DNA of 64,000 nt from Deltaproteobacteria bacterium (GCA_020630875.1 JAHDIH010000004.1:399348-463347); one strand, 5' to 3'. Positions 54,073-63,616 are shown, numbered from the stretch's first letter. Numbers and translations: made by a program. Notes: a model not told the origin generated them from the letters alone.

Positions 54073-56706
54073 CTAGGCGACTGCTGCGGAAACCAAGACC
54101 TCTCGTTGATTTTTATGGTTGGGCGCTCCGACAATTCCTTCTTCTTCCATTTGCTCGACCATTCGTGCTGCACGATTGTAGCCAACTCGCAACTTGCGTT
54201 GAACCATAGAGATAGAAGCCTTTCCCGAATCTGTCACGATTTGCACCGCGCGATCGTACATCTCATCCACGTCATCGTCTTTTCCTTTTCCAGAACCACT
54301 GTCGGCTCTCGGCTTGATAATATCTAAGTTGTAAACGGGCTCTCCTTGCGTCTTTAAGAACTCCACTACTTCGTGAATCTCTTCTTCTCCGACGTAGCAA
54401 CCGTGATACCGAGAAGGCGACATGCCTCTATCTGAAAACAGCATATCTCCTGCCCCCAGCAAAGCTTCCGCTCCAGACTGATCTAAAATCGTTCTCGAAT
54501 CTACTTTTGAGGTGACTCGGAAAGCAGCTCGAGAAGGAAAGTTGGCCTTGATAAGTCCGGTAATCACATCAACACTGGGACGTTGAGTAGCGAGAATGAG
54601 ATGAATTCCTGCAGCTCTAGCCTTTTGAGCGATTCTGGCAACCGAAGTTTCTACCTCTTTTGCAGCGCACATCATCAAGTCTGCAAACTCATCAATAATA
54701 ATGACAATGTACGGAAGTGTTGTAGGTGGCTCCTCCGCCTTCTCAGAGTCATCCCAATTGTCACTTTCATTTGCCCAAGCGTCTACCGCAGATTTTTTGG
54801 GACCTTCCGCCAACTGCTTCTCGATTTTCTTGTTGTAGCTTTTCACATCTCGCACGCCAGCATTGGCTAACAAGTCGTAGCGACGTTCCATTTCTTCCAC
54901 CCCCCAACGAAGAGCCAGATTTGCTTTCTTTGGATCTGTCACCACTGGTAGAAGCAGATGAGGAACGCCGTCGTAGATGGACAGCTCTAGCATTTTTGGA
55001 TCGACCATGATCATGCGTACTTGATCTGGTGTACAGCTGTACAAAAGACTCGTGATCATTGAGTTCACTGAAACTGACTTACCGGACCCTGTGGTACCGG
55101 CAACAAGGAGATGGGGCATCTTAGCCAAGTCGACGACAGCAGGGCCTCCTTCAATATCCTTGCCAAGGCACATGGGCAGCGAGAGTTTGGGATCTTGAAA
55201 CGTTTTAGTCGCAATAATCTCTTTAAGAAATACGGTCTCTTTGCTCTTGTTCGGCACCTCGATACCAACCGCCGCTTTTCCTGGAATTGGTGCGACAATT
55301 CGAACTTTGAGAGCTTCAAGCGACATGGCCAAGTCGTCTTGCAAGTTTACAATTTTGCTTAGTCGCGTACCGGGGGCTGGAGAAAATTCATACATCGTGA
55401 CTACAGGTCCAGGGCGGATGGCAACGACTTCTCCCTTGATCCCGTAATGCCCAAGCGTCTGAGTTAGTCGTGCGGACAACTCCAACATTTCATCTTTGTT
55501 GAGATCGTCATCTTTGACATCTTCTGAATGCAGTAAGTCGATAGGAGGAAGCTTGTAGTCGCCTTTTTCAAGAGGAAGGAAATCTAGCTGCTGGTCTCCT
55601 TTCTTTTTATGTTTGGACTCGACGATTTTAGGCTCGACCCGGTCTGGCTCGCCTGGAGTGGCGACTAGGTTCTTTTCAGCTTTGACAGGTGTAGGAACCG
55701 CGTCACTTTCCTTTTTCTTTGTCGGTTTCTTTTTGCTTGCTTTCGCCGCCGGCTTGACGATTTGTGCTTCCGCCACAGGATGAACCACGGGTTCAGGGTC
55801 AGAAACGTCTAGAGCACTATTTATCGCAGTTGCCACGCGCTTGTTGTCCGATGCCTGTTTTACATCATCCAGTTCCAGAATTCTTCTTTCGATCTCAAAG
55901 GCGTCGAGCTTTTCAGTATCTCCATCCATCATCACAACGGAAGAAGAACCTTCTGAAACAACAATCGGCGGTGCATCATGATCCCAGTCTAGGTCTTCGT
56001 ACAGATCAGCGTTCCTATCAGGAATAATCGCGTGCCAAACTTCACTGCAGAACTCAGCGAACTTTGCAGCAGAGCGCTTGATAAACCTTCCGCATGATTT
56101 AACTACACTGCCAACGCCAGATACCACTTGGCTCATTCTCAGCGGCGTTGCGACAATGAGAGCTACCACTAGTCCTAACAGCGCGAGAAGTGTGGTCCCT
56201 GCGGTCGATACCGTGGAACGAAAGACCTCCCCCAGACCTTCTCCCAACGCACCACCAGGGCTCACTCCATCGATGCGCCAGAATCCGATAGACAAATGAG
56301 CCAGTACCATAACACTGAGAGAAGAAAGCACAATCGCAAATAATTTGTCGTTACTGATTAACGGTTGTCTTTTCGTAATCATGCCAATTGCCGCGTAGGC
56401 CATCACCATAGAAAGTGAAAGTAGACCAAGGCCTAGAAGGCCATAGAAAAACGAGGCCACCGCGTGACCGAAGGGACCCATTATAGAATCTGTCCCAGCA
56501 ACCAAAGACAGCGCAGAGCCCGCAAAAAATACGGCAACGGCAAGCGACATCACACCAGAGATTTCTCTCCAGATTTCGTGCGAACCAAGCTTCAATCTAG
56601 ACATTGTCTTTGATTTTTGAACTGGCTTCTTTCGCTTGGTCACTGGCTTTTTAGCCGGTCCCGTCTTTTTTGTTGTTTTTTTACGCTTATTTACCTTTGG
56701 TGCCAT
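54073..56706 (-). CDS. ftsK: DNA translocase FtsK/SpoIIIE
   Basis: 877 residues. Four membrane segments lie within the first 195 residues, followed by a charged linker (about 210-400) and the motor domain: the alpha part around KGDYKLPPIDLLHS near 385, Walker A VAGTTGSGKSVSVN near 535 and Walker B LPYIVIIIDEFADLM near 670, then the gamma winged-helix domain at the C-terminus (RRKLRVGYNRAARMVEQMEE). FtsK moves chromosomal DNA to the division septum and helps resolve dimers. It is divergent from the ftsW-murG pair. An inverted repeat lies just upstream of the ATG. Full length and all domains are present. Confidence 0.95.
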   Translation of the reverse strand: MAPKVNKRKKTTKKTGPAKKPVTKRKKPVQKSKTMSRLKLGSHEIWREISGVMSLAVAVFFAGSALSLVAGTDSIMGPFGHAVASFFYGLLGLGLLSLSMVMAYAAIGMITKRQPLISNDKLFAIVLSSLSVMVLAHLSIGFWRIDGVSPGGALGEGLGEVFRSTVSTAGTTLLALLGLVVALIVATPLRMSQVVSGVGSVVKSCGRFIKRSAAKFAEFCSEVWHAIIPDRNADLYEDLDWDHDAPPIVVSEGSSSVVMMDGDTEKLDAFEIERRILELDDVKQASDNKRVATAINSALDVSDPEPVVHPVAEAQIVKPAAKASKKKPTKKKESDAVPTPVKAEKNLVATPGEPDRVEPKIVESKHKKKGDQQLDFLPLEKGDYKLPPIDLLHSEDVKDDDLNKDEMLELSARLTQTLGHYGIKGEVVAIRPGPVVTMYEFSPAPGTRLSKIVNLQDDLAMSLEALKVRIVAPIPGKAAVGIEVPNKSKETVFLKEIIATKTFQDPKLSLPMCLGKDIEGGPAVVDLAKMPHLLVAGTTGSGKSVSVNSMITSLLYSCTPDQVRMIMVDPKMLELSIYDGVPHLLLPVVTDPKKANLALRWGVEEMERRYDLLANAGVRDVKSYNKKIEKQLAEGPKKSAVDAWANESDNWDDSEKAEEPPTTLPYIVIIIDEFADLMMCAAKEVETSVARIAQKARAAGIHLILATQRPSVDVITGLIKANFPSRAAFRVTSKVDSRTILDQSGAEALLGAGDMLFSDRGMSPSRYHGCYVGEEEIHEVVEFLKTQGEPVYNLDIIKPRADSGSGKGKDDDVDEMYDRAVQIVTDSGKASISMVQRKLRVGYNRAARMVEQMEEEGIVGAPNHKNQREVLVSAAVA

Positions 56707-56711
56707 ACAAT

Positions 56712-56727
56712 ATCCTACTGGTAGGAT
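56712..56727. promoter_or_regulatory. Inverted repeat upstream of ftsK
   Basis: ATCCTAC at 56712-56718 is the exact reverse complement of GTAGGAT at 56721-56727, two bases apart. It lies five bases before the ftsK ATG and next to a TATAGA on the minus strand, where a transcription start would fall. This is the arrangement of an operator; the regulator is unknown. Confidence 0.45.
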
Positions 56728-56852
56728 TCTATACTACATTGGTCCACATGTGATCTCCAGTTTCCTACACCATTTTAACGGGTGACCCGGTCGATTATTC
56801 AGTTTTGCCAAAAACTAGGGCCAGATCCCAACCGACCCTATAGTTGTTACTG

Positions 56853-58025
56853 GTGAGTAGAAAAAAGGACAACTCAATCGATTTGTGGATGTTCGGAGCG
56901 GCATTGGCCCTTCTGTGCTTAGGGACAATTGCGATTGCAAGTTCTAGTGGACAATACGCCTACGACAAACATGGAAATGCTTCTTACTTTCTAACCCGCC
57001 ACATGGTGTGGCTTTGCGTAGGAGGTTTTGCGATGTATTGCGGAGCTCGCACCGACTATCGCTTCTTTAGAAAACACTCTTACAAATTTCTACTAACGTC
57101 TCTTGCGTTACTCGGTGCCGTGTTACTTATTGGTTCGACGATCAATTCAGCCAAGCGCTGGATTTTCATTGGCCCAATATCGTTTCAGCCCAGTGAGTTT
57201 GCAAAACTCGCGCTCACCATCTACCTCGCCGATAGTTTGAGTAGAAAAAACGAACGGATTAAGACTTTCACTATAGGCTTTGTGCCTCATCTTGTAGTTG
57301 CTGGCCTAATGATGGTGCTGCTTTTAGTACAACCAGACTATGGCTCAGCCGTCATCATCGGCGCTACCACTATCGTACTTCTCTTTGTCGCTGGGGCACG
57401 CATATCCTATATTCTCGGGGTAGTTCTAATGACGGCCCCCCTGGCCTATCATCTTATCGTCGGCACGCCCTGGAGACTTCGACGGTTCCTTGCGTTCTTT
57501 AATCCCGAAGCGTACGCAGATGGTGTCGCTTATCAACTCATCCAGGCCAAGATTGCATTGGGAGTGGGGGGCCTTACCGGAGTAGGGTTAGGTCAGGGAA
57601 AACAACAATTAGGGTACATGATCGAAGGGCACAACGACTTCATAATGGCCTGCATAGGTGAGGAGTTAGGTTTTATCGGTTTTGCGGCAGTGGTACTGCT
57701 TTTTGCACTAATCGTTATTCGTGGGGTTTGGGCTGCCAGAAATGCCAGTGATACTTTTGGGTGTTACCTTGCACTAGGAATATCCATTGCTTTTGCAATT
57801 CAAGCACTTGTAAATCTAGGGGTTGTGCTAGGTCTACTACCGAATAAGGGACTTACACTTCCGCTTGTATCGTACGGCGGATCTTCACTACTACTTGCTT
57901 GTTACCTCATTGGTCTACTGCTAAACATAAGTAAGTCCGCGCCACCAAAGGTACGGTCTACCCATAAGAAAAAAGCATTGGCCAACAAAAGAAAACAACG
58001 AGCAGTAGTAGTATGCGAATCATAA
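56853..58025 (+). CDS. ftsW: SEDS peptidoglycan glycosyltransferase FtsW
   Basis: 390 residues from GTG 56853; TTG 56844 is an alternative. About ten membrane segments are seen. The SEDS core is present: FIGPISFQPSEFAKLALTIY near 110, RRFLAFFNPEAYADGVAYQL near 209, and GYMIEGHNDFIMACIGEELG near 254, ending with LPLVSYGGSSLLLACY near 345. FtsW polymerises lipid II during septum formation; adjacent murG and divergent ftsK support the FtsW rather than the RodA assignment. The C-terminus is basic (KKKALANKRKQRAVV). The stop overlaps the murG start by 13 bases. A TATAGT lies eight bases upstream of the start. Confidence 0.93.
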   Translation: MSRKKDNSIDLWMFGAALALLCLGTIAIASSSGQYAYDKHGNASYFLTRHMVWLCVGGFAMYCGARTDYRFFRKHSYKFLLTSLALLGAVLLIGSTINSAKRWIFIGPISFQPSEFAKLALTIYLADSLSRKNERIKTFTIGFVPHLVVAGLMMVLLLVQPDYGSAVIIGATTIVLLFVAGARISYILGVVLMTAPLAYHLIVGTPWRLRRFLAFFNPEAYADGVAYQLIQAKIALGVGGLTGVGLGQGKQQLGYMIEGHNDFIMACIGEELGFIGFAAVVLLFALIVIRGVWAARNASDTFGCYLALGISIAFAIQALVNLGVVLGLLPNKGLTLPLVSYGGSSLLLACYLIGLLLNISKSAPPKVRSTHKKKALANKRKQRAVVVCES

Positions 58026-59077
58026 TAGCTGGCGGAGGTACCGGTGGACACTTATTTCCTGGCATTGCCATCGCAGAAGCGGTGAAAGCCAATGTTCCTA
58101 ATAGCAGCGTTCTTTTCGTTGGGACTGAGCGAGGAATAGAAGCCAGAGTACTTCCGGAAAAAGGTTGGGATTTGGCGTTGATCACGGTAAGCGGAATCAA
58201 AACTGGAAAGCTTATTCGTCGGGTCAAGGGGCTTTTTTCTGTCCCAAGAGCGATGTGGCAATCTTGGAAAATTCTTCGCCGGTTTAAACCTGACGTGGTT
58301 ATTGGGGTTGGAGGTTACGCATCCGGCCCTTGCGTGCTGGTCGCTAGTTTGACCCGTAGGCCGACCGCCATATTGGAGCAAAACTCCATTCCCGGATTTA
58401 CAAATAAAACGCTAGGAAAATTTTGCCGCAAGATTTTTATAGCCTTCGACAAAACGAGAGATTACTTTTCCGATAAAAAGACTTCTTTGATAGGAAATCC
58501 AATAAGGCCCGCCATCCGTGCGCTTCCCCCGGCAACAGCCGCCCCTGGCAAAAATCTGTTCGTGTTCGGTGGCTCGCTCGGAGCGCGCGCCATCAATCAT
58601 GTGGTCGCAAAATCTGCAGGTGAACTAATTGCCAATGACTACACGATTTTTCATCAAACGGGAAAGACGGACTACGAACAAACCAAAGCATTGTATGAAG
58701 AAGCTAATGCTTCTGTAGACTGCCTCGCCTTTGTTGATGACATGGCTGAAAAATATCAATGGTGTGACGTCATTGTATCAAGGGCTGGCGCAACGACGGT
58801 GGCCGAACTAGAACTGGTTGGAAAACCTGCGATTTTGATTCCTTATCCACACGCAGCCGATGACCATCAAACGTACAACGCAAAGGAACTTGAAGAACGC
58901 GGCGCGGTGGTAGTCATTAAACAATCCGAACTAACTACGGAAACTCTAACTGCCGCACTTGCAAAAATATCCGAACCTGCGACCTACCTCGCAATGGCCA
59001 AGGCTATGGCTGCTCACGCGAAACCCGATGCGTCAACACAGGTTCTGCAGTGGTGCCAGGACCAAGTTAAGACTTAG
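58013..59077 (+). CDS. murG: UDP-GlcNAc:lipid I N-acetylglucosaminyltransferase MurG
   Basis: 354 residues, normal length. GGGTGGHLFPGIAIAEA at 7-23 is the glycine-rich loop that binds lipid I; GVGGYASGP near 99 and LEQNSIPGFTNK near 123 follow. The UDP-GlcNAc site shows FGGSLGARAIN near 187 and SRAGATTVAELELVGKPAIL near 258, then HAADDHQTYNAKEL. MurG adds GlcNAc to lipid I to make lipid II at the inner face of the membrane. Overlaps ftsW by 13 bases and is convergent with thiE by 11. The pair resembles a fragment of the usual division and cell-wall gene cluster; murC, murD and ftsZ are not in the window. Confidence 0.95.
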   Translation: MRIIIAGGGTGGHLFPGIAIAEAVKANVPNSSVLFVGTERGIEARVLPEKGWDLALITVSGIKTGKLIRRVKGLFSVPRAMWQSWKILRRFKPDVVIGVGGYASGPCVLVASLTRRPTAILEQNSIPGFTNKTLGKFCRKIFIAFDKTRDYFSDKKTSLIGNPIRPAIRALPPATAAPGKNLFVFGGSLGARAINHVVAKSAGELIANDYTIFHQTGKTDYEQTKALYEEANASVDCLAFVDDMAEKYQWCDVIVSRAGATTVAELELVGKPAILIPYPHAADDHQTYNAKELEERGAVVVIKQSELTTETLTAALAKISEPATYLAMAKAMAAHAKPDASTQVLQWCQDQVKT

Positions 59078-59660
59078 CGAACTTAGCAGCTTGCAACGCA
59101 GGGTCTGCACTTTTAGAAACGGCAGAAATCGCGCAAACGGCATTTGCCCCGGCGGCATAGACCGCGGTGACGTTATTTTCATCAATCCCGCCAATGGCGA
59201 CAACCGGAACGCTCGACGCCATGCAAACTTGCGTCAACTGCGAGATGCCAACGACCGGGTCAGGATTTTCTTTAGTACTGGTAGGAAACACGGGACCAAA
59301 ACCAATGTAGTTTGCGCCTCTTGCACAGGCCTCGGTGGCCTGTAAGAAGGAATGAGTTGAAACGCCAATCATCATATCGCCAACAAGCCTCCGTGCATCC
59401 TCGATCGCTAAATCTTTTTGCCCGAGATGCAGTCCATCGGCGTTTGCCAACATGGCGATATCGGCCCGATCGTTAACAATAAACAAGGCATTGTTTTCTC
59501 GGCACAATGCGCGCAAACGAACTGCCGAGCTTAGTAGTTTTGCGTCACCAACCGAAGTCTTTTGTCGTAGCTGTACAATTTTGGTAGCACCAGCGACCAG
59601 AATTGATTCAGCAATACTTATCTGGTCCGCGTTAACGATGCTGTAATAGCCATTGATCAA
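59067..59660 (-). CDS. thiE: Thiamine-phosphate synthase ThiE
   Basis: 197 residues read from TTG 59660, which overlaps the TGA of the upstream gene (TTGA). TIM-barrel features are visible: KIVQLRQKT near 28, FIVNDRADIA near 60, DGLHLGQKDL near 75, GFGPVFPTSTKE near 123 and VVAIGGIDENN near 152. The enzyme joins HMP-pyrophosphate and thiazole phosphate to give thiamine phosphate. It is somewhat shorter than E. coli ThiE. No other thiamine gene is near. Linked by overlap to a beta-barrel gene, an unusual partner. Confidence 0.9.
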   Translation of the reverse strand: MINGYYSIVNADQISIAESILVAGATKIVQLRQKTSVGDAKLLSSAVRLRALCRENNALFIVNDRADIAMLANADGLHLGQKDLAIEDARRLVGDMMIGVSTHSFLQATEACARGANYIGFGPVFPTSTKENPDPVVGISQLTQVCMASSVPVVAIGGIDENNVTAVYAAGANAVCAISAVSKSADPALQAAKFAKS

Positions 59661-60457
59661 AACTCGTATCCGACGCTTGCGCCAAGAAAAGGAATGGTGC
59701 GCAAGCCTCCTTCAATAATTACATGAAAGTTAGGGACTGGTCTGATTTCCAGCCCCACGTTGGCATGGAGAATTGGAAGCACAGGAGGAATTCCATCTTC
59801 CTTTTCTCTCACTTTTCCTCCTGGTAATTGTCCGCAAGACGAGGGGGATTCGTTCGCACAAATAAAATCGCTTCGGTAAATATCGCCCAGCATAATTCCA
59901 AGTCCAAGTCCGACTCCGTAGCGTAACGCCAACATGTCTCCTAGCTCCGTTCTCCACGTAATTTTGAGATCCACAGAAAACCAGGAAAAGTCTTCAAATT
60001 CTACAAGGTCGGGTTGGTCTACCGGGATGGATTGCCCTTTTTCAATCCAGATACCATCGTCTGGGCTCAGTCCATCGAACCCAAGACCAAGGGCAAGTTC
60101 AAATTCGTTGGTTCGGCGATATAGTTCAACGCCATAGCCTAACTCTGACACTCCAGAACTTGCTCGTTCGACAAACCATTCGATTGTCGACTGCGGTAAA
60201 AATACACCTCTGCCACTAAGTCTGAGTCCATACCAAACGGACTTTTTGGCCACTACTTTTTTTACCGGTGCCGCGGACTGCTCATCGTCTTCAGCAAAAG
60301 GGGACGGATCTGGTTCCGCCAGCGGCGCTGTTTCAACATCTGGTGATGTTGATTCACTTACGGGAATGTCGGCAGTATCCGCAGTTTGAGCGAACGTGTT
60401 AGGAATTAAAACAAACAATACTAATAAGATAACTGCGAATTGGGAACGTTTTACCAT
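59657..60457 (-). CDS. Outer-membrane beta-barrel protein, unknown
   Basis: 266 residues with a signal peptide (VILLVLFVLIPNTFAQ, cleaved near 24). A Glu/Asp/Pro-rich spacer follows (ESTSPDVETAPLAEPDPSP) and then VVAKKSVWYGLRLSGRGVF. From about 75 the chain is alternating beta strands, for example ALRYGVGLGLGIMLGD and NVGLEIRPVPNFHVIIEGGL, ending SVGYEF with the terminal Phe typical of outer-membrane barrels. Two Cys (CANESPSSCG) may form a loop disulfide. No family is recognised. The TGA overlaps the thiE TTG. Divergent from the zincin-like gene with only 41 bases between starts. Confidence 0.72.
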   Translation of the reverse strand: MVKRSQFAVILLVLFVLIPNTFAQTADTADIPVSESTSPDVETAPLAEPDPSPFAEDDEQSAAPVKKVVAKKSVWYGLRLSGRGVFLPQSTIEWFVERASSGVSELGYGVELYRRTNEFELALGLGFDGLSPDDGIWIEKGQSIPVDQPDLVEFEDFSWFSVDLKITWRTELGDMLALRYGVGLGLGIMLGDIYRSDFICANESPSSCGQLPGGKVREKEDGIPPVLPILHANVGLEIRPVPNFHVIIEGGLRTIPFLGASVGYEF

Positions 60458-60498
60458 GACTCTATCCTCTCGGTTCGGCCTCGACTATACTGCATACA

Positions 60499-61848
60499 TT
60501 GGCGCCGCACTACTACATTTCCTCATCAGTCCGTAATACGCTCATCGCGTTTGCATTGAGCTTGGCTGCTATTGGTTGCGGAAATTTAGCGGGCGTAGGT
60601 AGTCAGTGTCGGGCGGCTTCAGATTGTGGCGATGGCTTTCAGTGCTTTCAAAATACTTGTCAACTCGCCTGCACCGATCATCAAAGTTGCGGTGACGGTT
60701 TCCGATGCGAAGACAGTAGTTGTGCCCTTGCCATTAGACAACTCGGGGACTCTTGTACTGGAGAGTTCCAATGCGCGACTGGACTTACTTGCAGCCGGGT
60801 AGAAAATGAAACGCTTTGTGTAAAGGCAAACTGGCAAGTCATGCCCAACGGCTCGGAGTGCAGCGTTGATGCCGACTGCAACCAAGGTATCTGTGCGATG
60901 GGTACTTGTTCACTTCTTTGTGAAACGAAAATGGACTGTGCGCAGGTCAACCAGTGCACCGCCTGGGAAGGTGTTTCCACATGCGTACCAGTAAATGGAA
61001 CTCGAGTTCAAAAGTTGCCACTAAGTGAGAACAATGAATTCTCAGTTTCAGTTCCTGATCAATCGACGGGTATGGTACTCGCCGCCCAAAACAATTCAAA
61101 TATTGTAGAGATACCTCAGTTTGCACATCCCGACGCGCTCAAAGGGGCGAGCGGTATCATCTCTGTTTTAAAGCCCAACATGGGAACTTACAGCGGAAGA
61201 GTTTCGCAGCGTTCGAAAGTTTCCGCGGTGTTCAAATTTGGTACCAGCGCCACCGTAGACGTACAGCTTTCTGTGGCCGACCTGGAAGCTCATCCGTGCA
61301 TTCCCGGGCAGATTGACACCCTCCATCCGTTGAGAAACCAAACGCTCGCAACGTATTGGCTTGCACTCAAATCGATAATGAGTAACGCAGGTGTCGAACT
61401 TAATTTGGTAAAGAGCACCGAACTCTTGAGTAGAGATCACTTGGCTTCCGTAGGCCACACGCGACTGGAAGCCTTATTCTCCAACGCTAACGCTGACAAG
61501 GGACTGTTTCCAATAGTACTAGTCCGAAGCCTTCTGCCCTCGGGGGTACAAGCCATGACAATGAGGTACCCGGGATTGCCACCGACATTAGACAAAAGTA
61601 CCGGAGTGGCCGTTTCAATGGATACCCTCTGCTATCGAAATCCTCACCGGTTAGCCCGAGCCACTGCGCATCAAATCGCGAGGTACATGGGTGTTCCTCA
61701 CAACGTAAATCCGGAAGGGATTGAGGACAATATCGCTGACACCACGGATAGCGTCACCAACTTACTTCATTTTGGTGAAAATGGCGGTACCAACGTAAGT
61801 CCCACCCAGATTGAAATGCTCACCAGTTTTCCAGGAGCATCAAAATGA
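60499..61848 (+). CDS. Cys-rich lipoprotein with degenerate metzincin-like motif
   Basis: 449 residues. The only start that gives a full signal is TTG 60499 (lipobox AAIGC). Residues 30-160 hold many cysteines in EGF-like spacing (CRAASDCGDGFQC, CTDHQSCGDGFRC, CNQGICAMGTC), with disulfides likely. The C-terminal half contains AHQIARYMGVPHN near 402: this has the spacing of metzincin HExxHxxGxxH, but Glu is Gln and the second His is Arg. So it looks like a zincin pseudo-enzyme, or the resemblance is by chance. ATGA overlap couples it to the HEAT gene. TATACT lies eight bases before the TTG. Confidence 0.75.
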   Translation: MAPHYYISSSVRNTLIAFALSLAAIGCGNLAGVGSQCRAASDCGDGFQCFQNTCQLACTDHQSCGDGFRCEDSSCALAIRQLGDSCTGEFQCATGLTCSRVENETLCVKANWQVMPNGSECSVDADCNQGICAMGTCSLLCETKMDCAQVNQCTAWEGVSTCVPVNGTRVQKLPLSENNEFSVSVPDQSTGMVLAAQNNSNIVEIPQFAHPDALKGASGIISVLKPNMGTYSGRVSQRSKVSAVFKFGTSATVDVQLSVADLEAHPCIPGQIDTLHPLRNQTLATYWLALKSIMSNAGVELNLVKSTELLSRDHLASVGHTRLEALFSNANADKGLFPIVLVRSLLPSGVQAMTMRYPGLPPTLDKSTGVAVSMDTLCYRNPHRLARATAHQIARYMGVPHNVNPEGIEDNIADTTDSVTNLLHFGENGGTNVSPTQIEMLTSFPGASK

Positions 61849-62387
61849 GAATGGTGCTCTTGGTTATTCTTTCGATTTCTCTTGCTAGTGCGGCAACAAG
61901 CTATCTAGGGAAGCTTTCAGCTGGCGACACACTCGGTGGAGTGGATTACGTGCCTAGCGAAACAGATCTGCTCCTGGGGTTTGGTGACAATGCATCAGAA
62001 GAAATTTCGACACTAGCGCAGAATGGAGATCCGGGGGTAAGAATCCGGGCGTACCGAGCACTCGGTAGTCTTTCCGACGAGTACTCAATGAAGACTCTCA
62101 AGCAAACCATCGAACAATACAATTCCGCGATAGGTGGAGTTGACGTTCTCTACTTGCGAGCCGCAATCGAAGCAATAGCAAGTCGTGGTGCGCAGCAAGG
62201 CTACTTTGATCAGCTCATTTCTCATCCTCTACCGGACGTCCGTGCGGAAGTGGCCAGGGCGTTAGCCGATGGCGAGTACGACCAAGAAACCGAACAAAAG
62301 CTCCGCCTTCAACGAAGTCGGGAGACCGTCACGTGGGTCAAGTGGGAAATTGAAAAGTCTCTATTGGCCTGGACCTCGTCGCCTTAG
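61845..62387 (+). CDS. HEAT-repeat exported protein
   Basis: 180 residues with a cleavable signal (VLLVILSISLASAA). Helical repeats of HEAT type follow: NGDPGVRIRAYRALGSLSDE near 60, then VLYLRAAIEAIASRGAQQGY and LPDVRAEVARALADGEYDQE. HEAT arrays are binding scaffolds, so it may hold the zincin-like lipoprotein encoded just upstream, to which it is coupled by an ATGA overlap. Not a lipoprotein; expected in the periplasm. Its stop overlaps the convergent basic-lipoprotein gene by four bases. Confidence 0.78.
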   Translation: MRMVLLVILSISLASAATSYLGKLSAGDTLGGVDYVPSETDLLLGFGDNASEEISTLAQNGDPGVRIRAYRALGSLSDEYSMKTLKQTIEQYNSAIGGVDVLYLRAAIEAIASRGAQQGYFDQLISHPLPDVRAEVARALADGEYDQETEQKLRLQRSRETVTWVKWEIEKSLLAWTSSP

Positions 62388-63616
62388 GGGCGACAGGCTG
62401 AGACTTCAAACGTCTGAAGGGTCTCGGAGTCCACTGCCATGGGGCCAAAGTTTCCTCTGACATCGGACTTCCTAATTAGCCGCAGTCTGTATTTTCTACA
62501 AAACGACTCCCCGCGGTGCTTCGTGAGTGCGACCACTCTCTTTGCGTGAGTGAGCCGACCGTCGTTAGATGCCGCCTTTGCCCAGTCACTGTTATGCGCA
62601 TACTTTAGAAGCCGCGTTCGAGTACTGCTTTTGATGGCTTTTCGCAATCTCTTTCTAAACTTCCGGTCTCGTCGATGTCGCTTTCGATTCCATTTGTATT
62701 TGTCAGACCATCGAAGATGAGCGTATCTAAACTCAGAGTGGAGTCTATCTACTGTCTTATTGAGCTTTCGGGTGATATTTCTTCCTGCGAATTGCGCAAG
62801 TCCTTTTACCTCATTCGACAATTCAGCTCTTATTTTTCCCCGACTAGTGAGTGTCCTTAGAGCCGACTGTGAAATTTTTCCTGACTTAGCATAGCGGGCA
62901 ATATCTTTTCTCCAAGCTTTTTCTTGTTTGCGTAACATCGCATCGACTGCAAGCCTTTTGTAGTTTTCGTAGTGTCTTGCTCTATTTCGAGCAACGGCAC
63001 ACGTTTCTGCGGTGTTGCGATTCTTTTGCCCAATGGACACCGAAGTAGACATTTTCTCAAACTCATCACACCGAGCGACAAAATCTTCCATTCCTTTCAT
63101 TTGATATTCGAATCGACGACTTTGTGTATTTAGTACATCTAAACTCTTCGGTGTCTTGAAGTTGCTAGGATTTAGGAAACCTGAAATTTTTCCGTCTGCA
63201 GCATCCATTAGAATCGCAAGTGAACCGCCGATATACTTTTCGCTGTATCCGTTAAGCACGAATGCTTTGTATTCTGCAGAAACTTGATCGGTACCAGCTG
63301 CCGCAACTTCAGAGCTGCTAGTATTAACTTTGCTGTAGATTCTCGCATAATCGTGCTTGGCCCCAACAATCGCTGAAGTTCCCAAGTCTCGATTTGGCAC
63401 GTGCGACAGTAACGTTGACGCCCTTTCCAACAGCCGCTCACACGAAGGCTTAGCGGGACAAGCGGCATCGGCGCGCGCAACCATACGAATCGCTCGACTG
63501 GACTCCTGGGATATCTCAGAGGCCCTTTTTTCCCGTTGTAGCTCCTTCGGCTCCTCCACATAAGAAGAAGAAGACTGACTGCATCCGAGCAACGCTAGCA
63601 ACAAAATGAATCGCAT
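62384..63616 (-). CDS. Hypothetical lipoprotein, long, helical and basic
   Basis: 410 residues from ATG 63616, giving MRFILLLALLGC (Cys12); the frame is open to 63652. The mature part is mostly charged helix. The stretch near 298-335 is extremely rich in Arg and Lys (KWNRKRHRRDRKFRKRLRKA), which could bind nucleic acid, polysaccharide or phosphate-rich surface. Several cysteines (CPAKPSCERL; CDEFEK; CAVARN) suggest disulfides. No family is recognised. It follows the partial gene at the right edge on the same strand, with 154 bases between. Confidence 0.68.
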   Translation of the reverse strand: MRFILLLALLGCSQSSSSYVEEPKELQREKRASEISQESSRAIRMVARADAACPAKPSCERLLERASTLLSHVPNRDLGTSAIVGAKHDYARIYSKVNTSSSEVAAAGTDQVSAEYKAFVLNGYSEKYIGGSLAILMDAADGKISGFLNPSNFKTPKSLDVLNTQSRRFEYQMKGMEDFVARCDEFEKMSTSVSIGQKNRNTAETCAVARNRARHYENYKRLAVDAMLRKQEKAWRKDIARYAKSGKISQSALRTLTSRGKIRAELSNEVKGLAQFAGRNITRKLNKTVDRLHSEFRYAHLRWSDKYKWNRKRHRRDRKFRKRLRKAIKSSTRTRLLKYAHNSDWAKAASNDGRLTHAKRVVALTKHRGESFCRKYRLRLIRKSDVRGNFGPMAVDSETLQTFEVSACRP

